Assembly: GCA_015207365.1 (NCBI GenBank)
Contig: JADEXA010000002.1
Span: 1 to 64,000, forward strand
DNA length: 64,000 bases
Reading direction: 5' to 3'
Source: Vacuolonema iberomarrocanum LEGE 07170
GTDB lineage: Bacteria; Cyanobacteriota; Cyanobacteriia; Elainellales; Elainellaceae
Every line of letters starts with the position of its first letter. Position 1 is the first letter of the stretch. Below the pieces are notes generated by a model, which did not search any database, was not told the DNA's origin, and saw nothing but the letters and a program-made list of their open reading frames with translations. Both the position numbers and the translations under genes were made by a program. Below, piece by piece: positions 36,230-45,187 of this stretch.

Positions 36230-36789
36230 TGCACCGCCTCCCCCAAGGATTGCCGTAACGTCATTAAACCTTTGCGTGCTTTACTTTTCACGGTGCCAAT
36301 TGGAATGTTGAGTTGCTGCGCGATCTCTGAATGGCTGAGACCCTGATAAAAGTTCATTTCTAAAATCTGGCGATGCTGTTCGGGTAGGTTGACAAGAGCT
36401 TGTTGCAGGGCTTCTTTCCGCTCTGTCAGGGAAGCCGTTTCTAGGGGGGTAGTAGTGGTTCGCTCTGGCAGTGCGGATTGCAACTTTTGGACTGCGCGCT
36501 GGTGGGTGCTGTGGCGAGAAAGGCGATTGAGGGCCCGCGATCGCACCAACAGGCACAAGTAGGTACTCAGGGCAGCACGTTCAGGGTCAAATTTTTCGTT
36601 GTTCTGGAGGTGCAGAAAGATTTCCTGGGTGAGGTCTTCGGCATCGGTGGGCTGCTTCAGAATCCGCAGCGCCACGGTGTACACCAGGTTTCCATAGCGA
36701 GCATAAAGGAGAGCCAGGGCAGCGGGGTTGCCCGATCGCAAACGGCGAATCAGTTCGACATCGGAGGTATCAGGAGAAATCGGAGCCAT
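36226..36789 (-). CDS. ECF-type sigma-70 family RNA polymerase sigma factor
   Basis: 187 residues from ATG 36789 (MAPISPDTSDVELIRRL). The frame extends to 36900, but the extra 37 residues do not fit the family and their 5' end lies inside a palindrome. Region 2 shows LLYARYGNLVYTVALRILKQPTDAEDLTQEIFLHLQ, and region 4 shows LPEQHRQILEMNFYQGLSHSEIAQQLNIPIGTVKSKARKGL. The protein directs RNA polymerase to alternative promoters, kept inactive by the membrane anti-sigma factor encoded next. The target genes are unknown; the RTX gene upstream on the same strand is one candidate. Confidence 0.9.
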   Translation of the reverse strand: MAPISPDTSDVELIRRLRSGNPAALALLYARYGNLVYTVALRILKQPTDAEDLTQEIFLHLQNNEKFDPERAALSTYLCLLVRSRALNRLSRHSTHQRAVQKLQSALPERTTTTPLETASLTERKEALQQALVNLPEQHRQILEMNFYQGLSHSEIAQQLNIPIGTVKSKARKGLMTLRQSLGEAVQ

Positions 36790-36889
36790 TCCTTCAGGGG
36801 GTAATCGGTTGCGTTGCCGGGACGAGGAACGCTTGGGGCACCATCGGCTAGCTGGAGCCATTTTAGCCAGGAGAGGGGCAAAAAGCGAT

Positions 36890-36917
36890 GGTCGAGGCAC
36901 GAATTCGTGCCTCGACC
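36890..36917 (-). terminator. Perfect 28-bp palindrome between the RTX and sigma genes
   Basis: GGTCGAGGCAC-GAATTC-GTGCCTCGACC is perfectly self-complementary. On the minus strand it begins 14 bases after the RTX stop and is followed by ATCGCTTTTTG, so it fits an intrinsic terminator for the RTX gene. It also lies just upstream of the sigma gene and might double as an operator. Confidence 0.7.
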
Positions 36918-36930
36918 GCGGGTCAACTGA

Positions 36931-38952
36931 CTACACGGCGACGAAGCTGTCAGCTCCCAAGGCAGCGGTATTGACGCCCACTAAAGTGGCCAGCACTTCA
37001 TCAGCAAAACTGATGGTATTGCCGCTCAAGGACAAGCTGTTGGCATCGAGACCGCCTGATAGGCCAATGACATCGGTGCCCACCTCAAAGTCCAGGATGA
37101 TATCGCTGCCTTGCCCAGCGGCCAGGATGAAGGTATCGCTGCTACTTCTACCAGCGATCGCATCTCCCACCAAGACATCCAACCCTGCACCCCCTTGCAG
37201 GCGATCGCGACCATTGCCACCAAGCAGGGTATCGTTGCCGTCCCCGCCATACAGGGTGTCACTACCACTCCCCCCGATCAACGTGTCATCCCCAAGACCA
37301 CCCCGCAGCCGGTCATCGCCGCTGAGGCCCCGCACGCGGTCGTTACCGCCTTGGGCATTGACCACGTCGTCAGAGTCGCGGAATCCTCGGATATCGTTAT
37401 CCAGGTCATTCAGGAAGGTGACGGTGTCGCGGTTGAACAGGCGATTCTGCGTGGAGTCGGCATTGAAGACATCAAAGCTATCCGCAAACTCTGACTCATC
37501 CGCAAACAGGATGTTGCCACGATCGATGTTGCCTCCAGTGCGGCGTAGCAGGTTGTCCAGATTCTCCAGCGCAACGTCTTCGAGGATGACCTGGGTTCCC
37601 GTCTCGTCGCCGAGGAAAGCGATTTCCAAATCGTCGCCGACCTGGGTGAGTTGCAAGGTCTCGGCAGTTAGCCCCTCACCACTGAACTGGAGCGTATCGA
37701 TTTCGTTGATAGTGGCCTGATCGGGGCGTGCTCCCTGACCAACGCCGCCGAAGCCAGAGAGGGTGAGGGTATCGCCTGCGGCAACATCCACCTCCACCTG
37801 ACCCGCCAGATCGACCGCGAAGTCGAAGGCAAAGTTGTCGGCAGCAAAGTCGGCCAATGCATCAATGGCATTTTGGCCTGTCAGATCTGTCTGGCGAGAG
37901 ATGATCTTTAAATCTGCCGAGGCATCGTTCAGGTTGGTAGAGAAGACCAGGCGGTTGAGTTCCAAGACAGAGTTGAAGTACACGAAGAACCCCGCCCCGT
38001 CTTCGGTGGTCAAATCAGCGATTTGATTAGCAGCGGTACCTGCCAGGAAAGGCGTTGTTGGGTCGCCGTCATTGTCGCTGTTGAGCAAAGTAATAACGTT
38101 TGCTCCGGCAGGAATTTCGGCGTCCGGTGCAGTCGCATCCAACGCCACAAAGTTCACATCCTCCGTCAGGCCAAAGTCAGCGGCATCGAAGCGGTATTGA
38201 TCCTCGGTAAAGTCAAAATCGCTGATGAAGTCTTCGTTGCCGACAATCTGCCGCCCGGCTTCCGACACATCCGCGCCATCGAAGGGGTCGCCAGCGAAGG
38301 CGAAGGTGTCAGCCCCAGTACCACCGATGATTTGATCCGAGGCTCCCTGCCCTTCAATCACATCATTGCCACCGCGACCGTCGATGAAGTCCTGAGCCTC
38401 AGTCCCCGTAAGGATATTGTTCTCGTCATCGCCAACCACCGTATTGTCTACCAGTAGAAAGTTGTCGGCGCTGAAGTCGGGCTGGGCGTTGAGGGCGTCC
38501 TCTCCTTCGAGAGTGCGAATGTTGCCCAAAATTGAGATATCGGCGTCGGCACTGCCCAGGTCGTTGGAGAAGACCAATCGGTTGATTTGCAGGTTTTCGT
38601 TGAAATAGACAAAAACGCCTGTCCCACTGGCTGCACCTGTGCTGGCGATCGCCGATGCCGCTGCACCGGCATTGGCAAATGCCCCCTGAATCACCACCAG
38701 ATTGGCGTCGGTGATGTCACCGTTGCTCAGTTCGTCGACTGTCCCATTCACGAATATGGGCTCGCCATCGATGTCTAGATCCGTTCCATCCAGTACAAAG
38801 CGATCATCTGCAATCACAAAGGCTTCGAGTTCGTCCGGCTGGTTCACAACCTGCCGACCTGCTTCTGAAACATCTACGCCTTTGAACGGATCACCGCTCA
38901 CGACGAAGTTGTCATTTCCATTCGTACCAACCAACGGATTAATTTGAGTCAT
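36931..38952 (-). CDS. RTX-type calcium-binding protein
   Basis: 673 residues, strongly acidic, no classical signal peptide. Two related segments (about 20-185 and 225-390), each opening with DPFxGxDVSEAGRQ and carrying FFVYFN/VFVYFNxxLxxNRLVFS, are an internal duplication. RTX nonapeptides GGxGxDxLx occur at about 190-215 and in a block at about 545-600 (GLGDDTLIGGSGSDTLYGGDGNDTL). The end (FILAAGQGSDIILDFEVGTDVI) is a typical RTX tail domain. Such proteins bind Ca2+ and are usually exported by type I secretion, with the signal at the C-terminus. Its function is unknown; an S-layer or matrix protein is possible. Confidence 0.9.
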   Translation of the reverse strand: MTQINPLVGTNGNDNFVVSGDPFKGVDVSEAGRQVVNQPDELEAFVIADDRFVLDGTDLDIDGEPIFVNGTVDELSNGDITDANLVVIQGAFANAGAAASAIASTGAASGTGVFVYFNENLQINRLVFSNDLGSADADISILGNIRTLEGEDALNAQPDFSADNFLLVDNTVVGDDENNILTGTEAQDFIDGRGGNDVIEGQGASDQIIGGTGADTFAFAGDPFDGADVSEAGRQIVGNEDFISDFDFTEDQYRFDAADFGLTEDVNFVALDATAPDAEIPAGANVITLLNSDNDGDPTTPFLAGTAANQIADLTTEDGAGFFVYFNSVLELNRLVFSTNLNDASADLKIISRQTDLTGQNAIDALADFAADNFAFDFAVDLAGQVEVDVAAGDTLTLSGFGGVGQGARPDQATINEIDTLQFSGEGLTAETLQLTQVGDDLEIAFLGDETGTQVILEDVALENLDNLLRRTGGNIDRGNILFADESEFADSFDVFNADSTQNRLFNRDTVTFLNDLDNDIRGFRDSDDVVNAQGGNDRVRGLSGDDRLRGGLGDDTLIGGSGSDTLYGGDGNDTLLGGNGRDRLQGGAGLDVLVGDAIAGRSSSDTFILAAGQGSDIILDFEVGTDVIGLSGGLDANSLSLSGNTISFADEVLATLVGVNTAALGADSFVAV

Positions 38953-39256
38953 GATAGTGCCTACTTAATTTGCAAAATGAATGCACACAGACGAGTGACA
39001 ACCGAGAAAATTCGGTAGCACAATCAGGGCTTTAAGCCCATTTTTGACGAGCAAAAACAGCCTTCCTAATGCCAGCAAGCAGTGGTGAAATAAAGAACGA
39101 GTGAGGACTTATCACGGAACAAGGTGCCCCCTTCGAATGCCTCACTCTGTTTATGGGTACAGTCGGCGATCGCGATTGGATTTAAATTTTCAAAACTTTT
39201 CTGGTCTCTATCCGGAAACCCTTTGATTGACAGTGTTTTTGAAAGTTTCACTGTAG

Positions 39257-39509
39257 GCTGGGTTCGCGATAGCGTAACCCAGCGTCGCTATATCCTTGGG
39301 TTGGGGTTGAATGAAGTGAAACCCTAACCTATAGCGCTATGCGCGTTAGTTAAGTACGGTTGTGTGGGGCGCGGCGCGCCCCACACAACCGTTGCTGTGC
39401 TTAATGCGATTGCACACCGCTATACGTCAAAAGGTTTGTTGGTTCATTGAGCCCAGCTCTTGCATTTTTCCAATAAAAATGGATGCGTTACGCTAGCGCT
39501 AACGCATCC
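39257..39509. repeat. Two small cyanobacterial inverted repeats flanking the 95-bp element
   Basis: GCTGGGTT/AACCCAGC at 39257-39283 and GGATGCGTTA/TAACGCATCC at 39481-39509 are short hairpins with loops containing CGATAGCG or CGCTAGCG. Both resemble dispersed repeats common in cyanobacterial spacers. Together with the 95-bp element, they make 38953-39569 a repeat-rich, gene-free spacer. Confidence 0.65.
39330..39424 (+). repeat. 95-bp palindromic element, copy 1
   Basis: The element runs from TATAGCGCTATGCGCG to ACACCGCTATA. In the middle, GGTTGTGTGGGGCGC pairs with its complement around GGC. The reverse complement matches 57837-57931 at about 91 of 95 positions (four differences counted by eye), with the same length and ends TATAGCG/CGCTATA. 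It encodes nothing and looks like a mobile, non-autonomous element. Confidence 0.9.
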
Positions 39510-39569
39510 TACAAAGAATTGAAATTGTCTGAGGATTCTATTCGTTGAGTGAAAATATCTAAGTTGTGT

Positions 39570-40289
39570 TTATTTCTGGTTGAATAAATCACCTTGCTGC
39601 ACTTGCTGCAAAGCAGATTGTCGAGTGCCGGAGGAGGCAAGGCGATCGCTATAGCGAGTGGTTTCAGGCAAACGGTACTTGGGGGTGCAGCGCAGCACCA
39701 AATCGAGCGCCGTTTCTAACGAAATCTTGTGGCCCGTAGAAATGTAGAGGGGGCGGGTGTTGGTGCGGCTGCGGAGAACCGCACCAATGCGATCGCCCTT
39801 GTCCATCAGTGGCACCCATGCGCCTTTCTCTGGGGGTAGCTCGGCGTGGGTGCCGATGAGCCGAGATTTGGCTACGCCGATGGTGGGGCGATCGCAAATC
39901 ACCCCCAAATGGCTGGCAATTCCCAGACGACGCGGGTGCGCGATACCTTGCCCGTCGCAAAGGATGATGTCGGGTTCCGTTTTGAGCTGAGCCAGTGCCT
40001 CCAGCACAGCAGGCACTTCCCGAAAGGAGAGTAGCCCCGGCACATAGGGGAAGGTGGTAGGGCATCGCACCAGCGCCTCATCGACAGGGGCGAGGTCGGG
40101 AAACGAAAGCACCACCACCGCCGCACGGGTGGTTTGCCCCGCTTCCTCATAGCCTGCATCGACCCCGGCTACCAGACGGATGGGGTCGGGCAGTTGATCC
40201 TGAGTGATGACCTCTGGCGCAAGGGCTTTCTGGAGGGCGATCGCCTCCGCTGCGGTTTTGGGCCAAGATTCGGGAATCTGAATCTGCAT
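39570..40289 (-). CDS. nfi: Endonuclease V (deoxyinosine 3' endonuclease)
   Basis: 239 residues from ATG 40289; a TTG start 15 codons upstream is less likely. Landmarks of the family are VAGVDAGY (catalytic Asp, about 43-50), FPYVPGLLSFREVPAVLEAL, LCDGQGIAHPRRLGIASHLG and PTIGVAKSRLIG. The C-terminus includes GHKISLETALDLVLRC. The enzyme nicks DNA near deoxyinosine and other damaged bases and starts repair in the cytoplasm. It is a single gene followed by a repeat-rich spacer. HIP1 octamers are frequent, as elsewhere. Confidence 0.95.
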   Translation of the reverse strand: MQIQIPESWPKTAAEAIALQKALAPEVITQDQLPDPIRLVAGVDAGYEEAGQTTRAAVVVLSFPDLAPVDEALVRCPTTFPYVPGLLSFREVPAVLEALAQLKTEPDIILCDGQGIAHPRRLGIASHLGVICDRPTIGVAKSRLIGTHAELPPEKGAWVPLMDKGDRIGAVLRSRTNTRPLYISTGHKISLETALDLVLRCTPKYRLPETTRYSDRLASSGTRQSALQQVQQGDLFNQK

Positions 40290-40323
40290 CGCAAACTCCG
40301 GTTGGCTATGCAGGGTGGGGCGA

Positions 40324-40434
40324 TGGGAATTCAACGCAGATGAACGCGGATAAACGCAGATTAATCCAATATCTCATCGACAACCCACCCACGCATCTAC
40401 CCATCTACCCATCCATACATCCACACCTCCACAT
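40324..40434. repeat. ACGCAGAT and CCATCTACCCATC simple repeats
   Basis: AACGCAGATGAACGCGGAT followed by AAACGCAGAT repeats the pattern at 29245-29281, including the preceding GGGAAT. CCCATCTACCCATCC further on is a 4-8-base low-complexity run. Nothing coding is seen. Confidence 0.7.
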
Positions 40435-42345
40435 CTAGGCTAGGTAAGCTTCCAGGGCTTTAGCGACAATTTCGCTCATCGATAACCCCTGTTCTGAGGA
40501 AGCCGTTTTGAGCCGAGCATAAAGGGCATCATGAACACCGATGCGATGGCGGGCACGATTGGATTTGCTCACTAATCCTGCGCGATATTCTGCAGAAAAC
40601 TGCCGGAGTTTCTCCATCCCAACGCGGTGGCAGAAGTCTCCAAAGCTCTCACTGGATTGGCGATCGCGCTTGAAGAAAATCAGCAATGGCTCCAGCATAT
40701 TTTCCAGGTCGTTGATATGCACCCGATCGGCGTAGATTTCTGCCAGCCGAGTCTGGTGGGGATCCGCTCCTAGCCAGATTTGATAGGATTCGGGCGATTG
40801 TCCGACAAAGCCCAGTTCGGCCAGATAGGGGCGAGCGCAACCATTGGGGCACCCTGTCATGCGAATAACGAAGTGCTCGTCCTTCAATCCCACTTTAGTT
40901 AATAGAGTGCGGATGCGTTCCAGGATACCGGGGATTGCCCGCTCCGATTCGGTAATAGCAAGGCCACAAGTGGGTAGCGCGGGGCAAGCCATCGAGTAGC
41001 GGACGAGCGTATCCAGCGCTTCAACGGGCTGCACGCCATGGTTTTGCAGGATGGTTTGAAGGTCTGCTTTATTCGTGGGGTCGATATCGTAGAGCAGAAT
41101 GTTTTGGTGCGGCGTAACCCGAATGGGCAGGGAATAGCGCTCGTTGATCAGTTGCAGTGCAGACTTCAGCCGGAAGTCGCCATCATCCTTAACCCGACCA
41201 TTTTCGACAGAAATGCCCAGGAACAGTTTGCCGTCTCCTTGCTCGTGCCAGCCAAGGAAGTCCTCATACTTAAATTCAGGCAGTGGCTTGAGGGGATGGA
41301 AGGCTTTACCAAAGTACGCTTCGACGGCAGTGCGGAACTTCTCGACGCCCCAGTCGTTGATCAGGTACTTGAGGCGGGCCTGGCGGCGGTTGTGGCGATC
41401 GCCATAGTCCCGCTGCACAGCCACAATGGCCTTCACCGCTTGATAGACATCTTGCTGCTCCACAAAGCCGATGGGGTCAGCGGCACGGGCAAAGGTTTCC
41501 TCTTTGTTGTGGGTCCGCCCCAAACCGCCCCCAGCATAAACATTGAAGCCCAGCAGTTGGTTTTGATCATCCACCACAACCACCAGGGACAAGTCTTGGG
41601 AGAACAAATCCACGGAGTTATCCCCCGGAACGGTTACGGAGCACTTGAATTTGCGGGGCATGTAGTGCTTGCCGTAGATGGGCTCTTCGCCATCACTAAA
41701 CAGGGTGCGATCGTTCTGCTGCTGCCGCGCGGCCACCACCTCCGGGTTCTCTTCACCCGAAATCACCTTTTCGCCATCCAGCCAGATTTCGTAATAGGCT
41801 CCGGTTTGTGGCGTGAGCAAATCGGCGATGTTGTTGGCATATTCCCACGCATATTGGTACTCGGGCCGATTGGCGTAGGGCGCAGGCGGTGCCATCACGT
41901 TGCGGTTGAGGTCGCCACAAGCGCCCAGGGTCGAGCCCATGTTCCGCACGATGGTCGACATGACGGTCTTCAAGTCTTTCTTGAGGATGCCATGCAGTTG
42001 AAACCCTTGGCGTGTGGTTGCCCGCAGGGTGCCATTGCCATAGTCATCAGAAATCTTGTCCAGCGCCCGATAGAGTTCGGGGGGAATGATGCCACCAGGA
42101 CTCCGCGTCCGCAACATCATTTGGTAGTCTTTTTCCTGTCCTTTCACCCGATTGTCTCGGTTATCCTGCTGGTAAGACCCATGAAACTTCAAGATTTGAA
42201 TCGCTTCTTCGGTGAAGTGGTTGGTATCGAGCAAGAGTTCTGAGGCAAGCGGCTCCCGCAGTTGGTTGCTGCGATCTTTGATGCCCTCAAGCTTAGAGAC
42301 TTTAGGCGATTGAGTGGGTGAATTGGGTGCAGCGGTTGGAGACAT
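40435..42345 (-). CDS. sir: Ferredoxin-dependent sulfite reductase with ribbon-helix-helix-like tail
   Basis: 636 residues from ATG 42345 ([12 protein letters not shown]); upstream in-frame starts give no conserved sequence. The N-terminal part shows [30 protein letters not shown] and [18 protein letters not shown]. The siroheme/4Fe-4S cysteines are in [16 protein letters not shown] and [19 protein letters not shown]. It reduces sulfite to sulfide with electrons from ferredoxin in sulfur assimilation. After about residue 595 a basic linker (SKSNRARHR) is followed by [19 protein letters not shown] and [16 protein letters not shown], which has the strand-helix-turn-helix layout of CopG-type DNA-binding domains. 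Confidence 0.93.
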   Translation of the reverse strand: MSPTAAPNSPTQSPKVSKLEGIKDRSNQLREPLASELLLDTNHFTEEAIQILKFHGSYQQDNRDNRVKGQEKDYQMMLRTRSPGGIIPPELYRALDKISDDYGNGTLRATTRQGFQLHGILKKDLKTVMSTIVRNMGSTLGACGDLNRNVMAPPAPYANRPEYQYAWEYANNIADLLTPQTGAYYEIWLDGEKVISGEENPEVVAARQQQNDRTLFSDGEEPIYGKHYMPRKFKCSVTVPGDNSVDLFSQDLSLVVVVDDQNQLLGFNVYAGGGLGRTHNKEETFARAADPIGFVEQQDVYQAVKAIVAVQRDYGDRHNRRQARLKYLINDWGVEKFRTAVEAYFGKAFHPLKPLPEFKYEDFLGWHEQGDGKLFLGISVENGRVKDDGDFRLKSALQLINERYSLPIRVTPHQNILLYDIDPTNKADLQTILQNHGVQPVEALDTLVRYSMACPALPTCGLAITESERAIPGILERIRTLLTKVGLKDEHFVIRMTGCPNGCARPYLAELGFVGQSPESYQIWLGADPHQTRLAEIYADRVHINDLENMLEPLLIFFKRDRQSSESFGDFCHRVGMEKLRQFSAEYRAGLVSKSNRARHRIGVHDALYARLKTASSEQGLSMSEIVAKALEAYLA

Positions 42346-42426
42346 AGCGTTATGAAATTTAAAACGGGATCGGCAGAATAAATATTGGTAGACAGAGAGA
42401 TGGAGCGATCGCCCAACCCCGCTCAA

Positions 42427-42951
42427 ACAGCACGATCAGGCATCTTCGAGATCTATTCTCCACTATCTCTATCGGGATTCTGGAAAATTGAACTTGGCTA
42501 GATTGTAGCACCTTGACTAGGGATCCAAAATGTCTGTCTTCAGTTAGTTTGCAACGACTTATTACAAGCCCGCATTACAAGCTCACAGTGCTGTTGCCGA
42601 TGGAAAAGACGCGGTCCTGATAAGAGGCTCGGATAAAGCAATATCCAGCAACGAGTCGTCCCTACAGATATAGCCTTACGCATCTAGATGAGAACCAATT
42701 ATTTTTTGAAAGCCCCGCGCTGCAAGGCTTTCAAAAAATAATTGGTTTCTAACTCAGCGCGTAGCGCCATACATCCATTGGCCTGGATTACTCAAAAAAA
42801 GGACTCCTGGGTAATCCAGAAGTCCTAGTGGTATTCGGAGTAGGAACACTAGCTGGCTGATGGGAACTCATTCATGCCGCTTCGCCTCATCAGCCATCCC
42901 GGTCGGTTCAGCTTGCTCGACTGTTCTCTAAACAGCGATCTGGGGTTAGTC
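42427..42951. other. Spacer with one hairpin, otherwise no gene
   Basis: Besides the hairpin at 42693-42747, the 520-base spacer between the sulfite reductase start and the outer-membrane-like gene holds nothing I can support. A T-rich stretch and a minor inverted repeat near 42800 (GGACTCCTGGGTAATCCAGAAGTCC) could terminate the minus-strand gene upstream (42952-43482). Confidence 0.5.
42693..42747. repeat. 22-bp hairpin with GC-GCT-GC apex
   Basis: Arms 42693-42714 and 42726-42747 (AACCAATTATTTTTTGAAAGCC and complement) are perfect. The 11-base top CCGC-GCT-GCAA is partly unpaired but keeps the GC-GNY-GC centre. The segment TTTTTTGAAAGCC is shared with the hairpin at 34034. Confidence 0.85.
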
Positions 42952-43482
42952 CTAGAAGCGGAAGGCTGCACCCAGTTGCAAGCTGACGGCTGCATCGTTG
43001 CTATCTTCGTAGGCGTCAATGCCAACTTTGGCATCACCGTACACCACGATGTTGTTGGTGACCGCCGTTTCTGCACCCGCTGTGAGCACAGGCGCGCTTT
43101 GGTCACCCAGAGGTGTGTTCGAGCCTTCATCGGTCACGAAGGAGTAGCCCCCCCCCAAATAGAGGTTGGTTCGAGGCGCAATGGGTACATCGTAGGTGAC
43201 GATAGGCATCAAGGCTGCGCCATCTTCCCCAATCAACGCGGCACCCCGAATGGATACAGGGGCCAGGGGGATGTCGGCACGACCCTGGATATTGCCGCCA
43301 AAGCTGCTATCACCAGATTCATCTTCGGTCACTCCGGCAGCGATACCTGCGCCGATGTAGTTGCCATCCATACCCCGCAGTAGGGGTTGCGCCGAGGCCG
43401 CATCAGCTAACAGGAAGGTTGGTGTGGCGATCGCCAGTAAAACAGCTGAGCGGGTTAGAAGGGTTTGAAAGATACGTTTCAT
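42952..43482 (-). CDS. Outer-membrane-barrel-like protein of unknown function
   Basis: 176 residues from ATG 43482, preceded by GGAGA at eight bases. TRSAVLLAIATPTFLLADAASAQ (about 10-32) is a signal peptide. The rest has alternating short polar/hydrophobic strands (GNYIGAGIAAGVTED, NLYLGGGYSFVTD, NNIVVYGDAKVGIDAY) and ends in VSLQLGAAFRF. A C-terminal Phe and glycine-rich beta strands are the usual signs of a small outer-membrane barrel. No specific family is recognised. Confidence 0.75.
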   Translation of the reverse strand: MKRIFQTLLTRSAVLLAIATPTFLLADAASAQPLLRGMDGNYIGAGIAAGVTEDESGDSSFGGNIQGRADIPLAPVSIRGAALIGEDGAALMPIVTYDVPIAPRTNLYLGGGYSFVTDEGSNTPLGDQSAPVLTAGAETAVTNNIVVYGDAKVGIDAYEDSNDAAVSLQLGAAFRF

Positions 43483-44587
43483 GGTTGGTCTCTCCAAAAC
43501 AATTCGTTCTAGACGAAAAAGGGGAATATCAGGCACCATCATTTGGATGGGGGGAATGAAGAAAAGGCGCGATCGCCATAGAAAATGTTAGCTACAGGTG
43601 AACAGATAAATTGACCCTCTAGGGCGATTATTCGCGCTCAGACCCTGTTGTAAAACTGCTACATTTAAGCATTTTCTCTGCTTAGCCGTGAGTAATTACA
43701 ACACCTATTCTTGTTGTATCGAATGGGTTGAAAAATGCGTTTTAGGAATAGCCTCTTTCTTCAGGTGTCACAAGGTCAGGAACCTCTGGGCTTGGTCAGT
43801 GTCAAACCCGAAAGAAGAGAATAATAATTTTGAAAACTCTATAAATGTGCTGATCAGAGGAGCTTCCAATAGTATTAATACTTATTTGATACTCTGTGAG
43901 ATTTTGACACAAAGACTCTGATCGGGGTTCTGAATAAATCCGTGAGCAGTATACAGAGCTTTTGATAGAAGAGTTTTCATAGTGCTTTTTGGGATGAAGA
44001 AGAATTCGTTATAGAGTGTGAGATATCAATCATTTGGGTGATTGTAAAAGTGCTATCAAGGGATGTGTCGGCACTTCCATTTATCTCTAAAGAGATTCGG
44101 CTTATATATAGCCCTAGGGAAGCTGTGATTACTAGGAGATTCTTTGAAAGGACATCATCCACTGAAGTGCATTACGCTTCGCAAACAGCATCCTGCGACA
44201 AGATGATTCTTCGCAGGAACTACATAACATTGGCAGATGTTGATCTGCGCTTCTTTAGAATTTGCTAATGTGTCATTTTTCTAGGATAGGAAGTCAGGTT
44301 CATGGCCGTGGGTGGAAATGATCGCAAACGACGATCGCCAAGAATCTAGCCTTGTATTTCCAGGTTCAGTTTTTCAAGTTTTGTGCAGAAGTGCAGACAA
44401 CGCTCTCTCGTCTCTGTAAACTCCTAGGTCAAGATGTGGCAAATACCGATAGGTCTTCAGAGCAAGTTTTGGGTTGCTTGTTTGTTTTCGTGCCTATCGT
44501 CACAGTCTGCTTGGGAGAGTGCGCTATCGTAAGCGTAGGTTAGTTGACCCCAAATGTTCGCTATTTAACGCAGTCCACAGAGGTTTC
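43483..44587. other. 1.1-kb gene-poor region
   Basis: AT-rich sequence with no frame that has both a ribosome site and recognisable composition. A 77-codon frame at 43688-43921 (GTG start) has an odd Cys/Trp-rich beginning and Asn/Ser-rich end and is not called. Frames at 44038-44268 and 44352-44543 are similarly unconvincing. No strong hairpin or repeat was noticed. It could contain decayed genes or unannotated RNA. Confidence 0.45.
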
Positions 44588-44788
44588 ATGACTCCTTCGC
44601 ACACTCCTTCCAACACTCCCATTGACGATTCTGCGATCTGGCATAGTTTGAAGCAGGCGATCGCCACAAGCTCTGGTTTTCAAAGCTGGAAGCAAGAGCG
44701 CAGCAGCGACAAGGTGCTGAGTGATTTGCCTGTCGATCAGCAGCTTCAGCGCTACTTACGCGAAACGCTAGAGACACTGGCGTATTAA
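44588..44788 (+). CDS. Small conserved-looking cyanobacterial protein
   Basis: 66 residues. AGAGG sits five bases before ATG 44588. A Thr/Ser/Pro-rich start is followed by DSAIWHSLKQAIATSSGFQSWKQERSS and LPVDQQLQRYLRETLETLAY, which looks like two amphipathic helices and has coding-type composition with a HIP1 octamer. I do not recognise a named domain, although similar small proteins exist in cyanobacteria. No partner gene is adjacent, and about 400 bases of spacer follow. Confidence 0.75.
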   Translation: MTPSHTPSNTPIDDSAIWHSLKQAIATSSGFQSWKQERSSDKVLSDLPVDQQLQRYLRETLETLAY

Positions 44789-44931
44789 GTGGATAGGCCG
44801 ATGGATGGTCTTTGGGTGCTGTCTGATTTCACAACAGCACCCTCCTCAGTTAAGCTGCGCGATCGCCGATAAATTTTATTGAAAAAGTTAAGGCTTACTA
44901 TTGTTATCCGTGATTTTCAAGACAGACATGG

Positions 44932-44956
44932 GGAGTGAGTTCGAATAACTCACTCC
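44932..44956. other. Nested hairpin in the spacer after the 66-residue gene
   Basis: GGAGTGAGTT and AACTCACTCC (10 bp) enclose CGAAT. Around it TTTTCAA (about 44914) and TTGAAAA (about 44970) can form an outer stem. This could be the terminator of the small gene about 140 bases upstream or part of an untranslated RNA. The rest of 44789-45187 shows nothing. Confidence 0.5.
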
Positions 44957-45187
44957 TTGGGCTGTTATTGAAAATGCATGGGCTTGAAGGGATGGGTTTA
45001 CCGTGAGGCTTGGCTCAAGCCATCATCTAAATGAAAACCTGCAAAACCCTCCCCAGAAGCTGTAGTCGGTTCTTTTCTACAATTTTTTTTGTCTATCTGT
45101 TTATCTCGATTTGTTTATCTTGATAGATCTTGCTCTCTGTTGCTGGATTGTTGGGTTTGTGAAACCTGGCAAGACGTGGATTCGTTG

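Noticed and set aside
43688..43921. 77-codon frame with GTG start
   Set aside because: Odd Cys/Trp-rich beginning and Asn-rich end, no ribosome site; kept as possible but unsupported.
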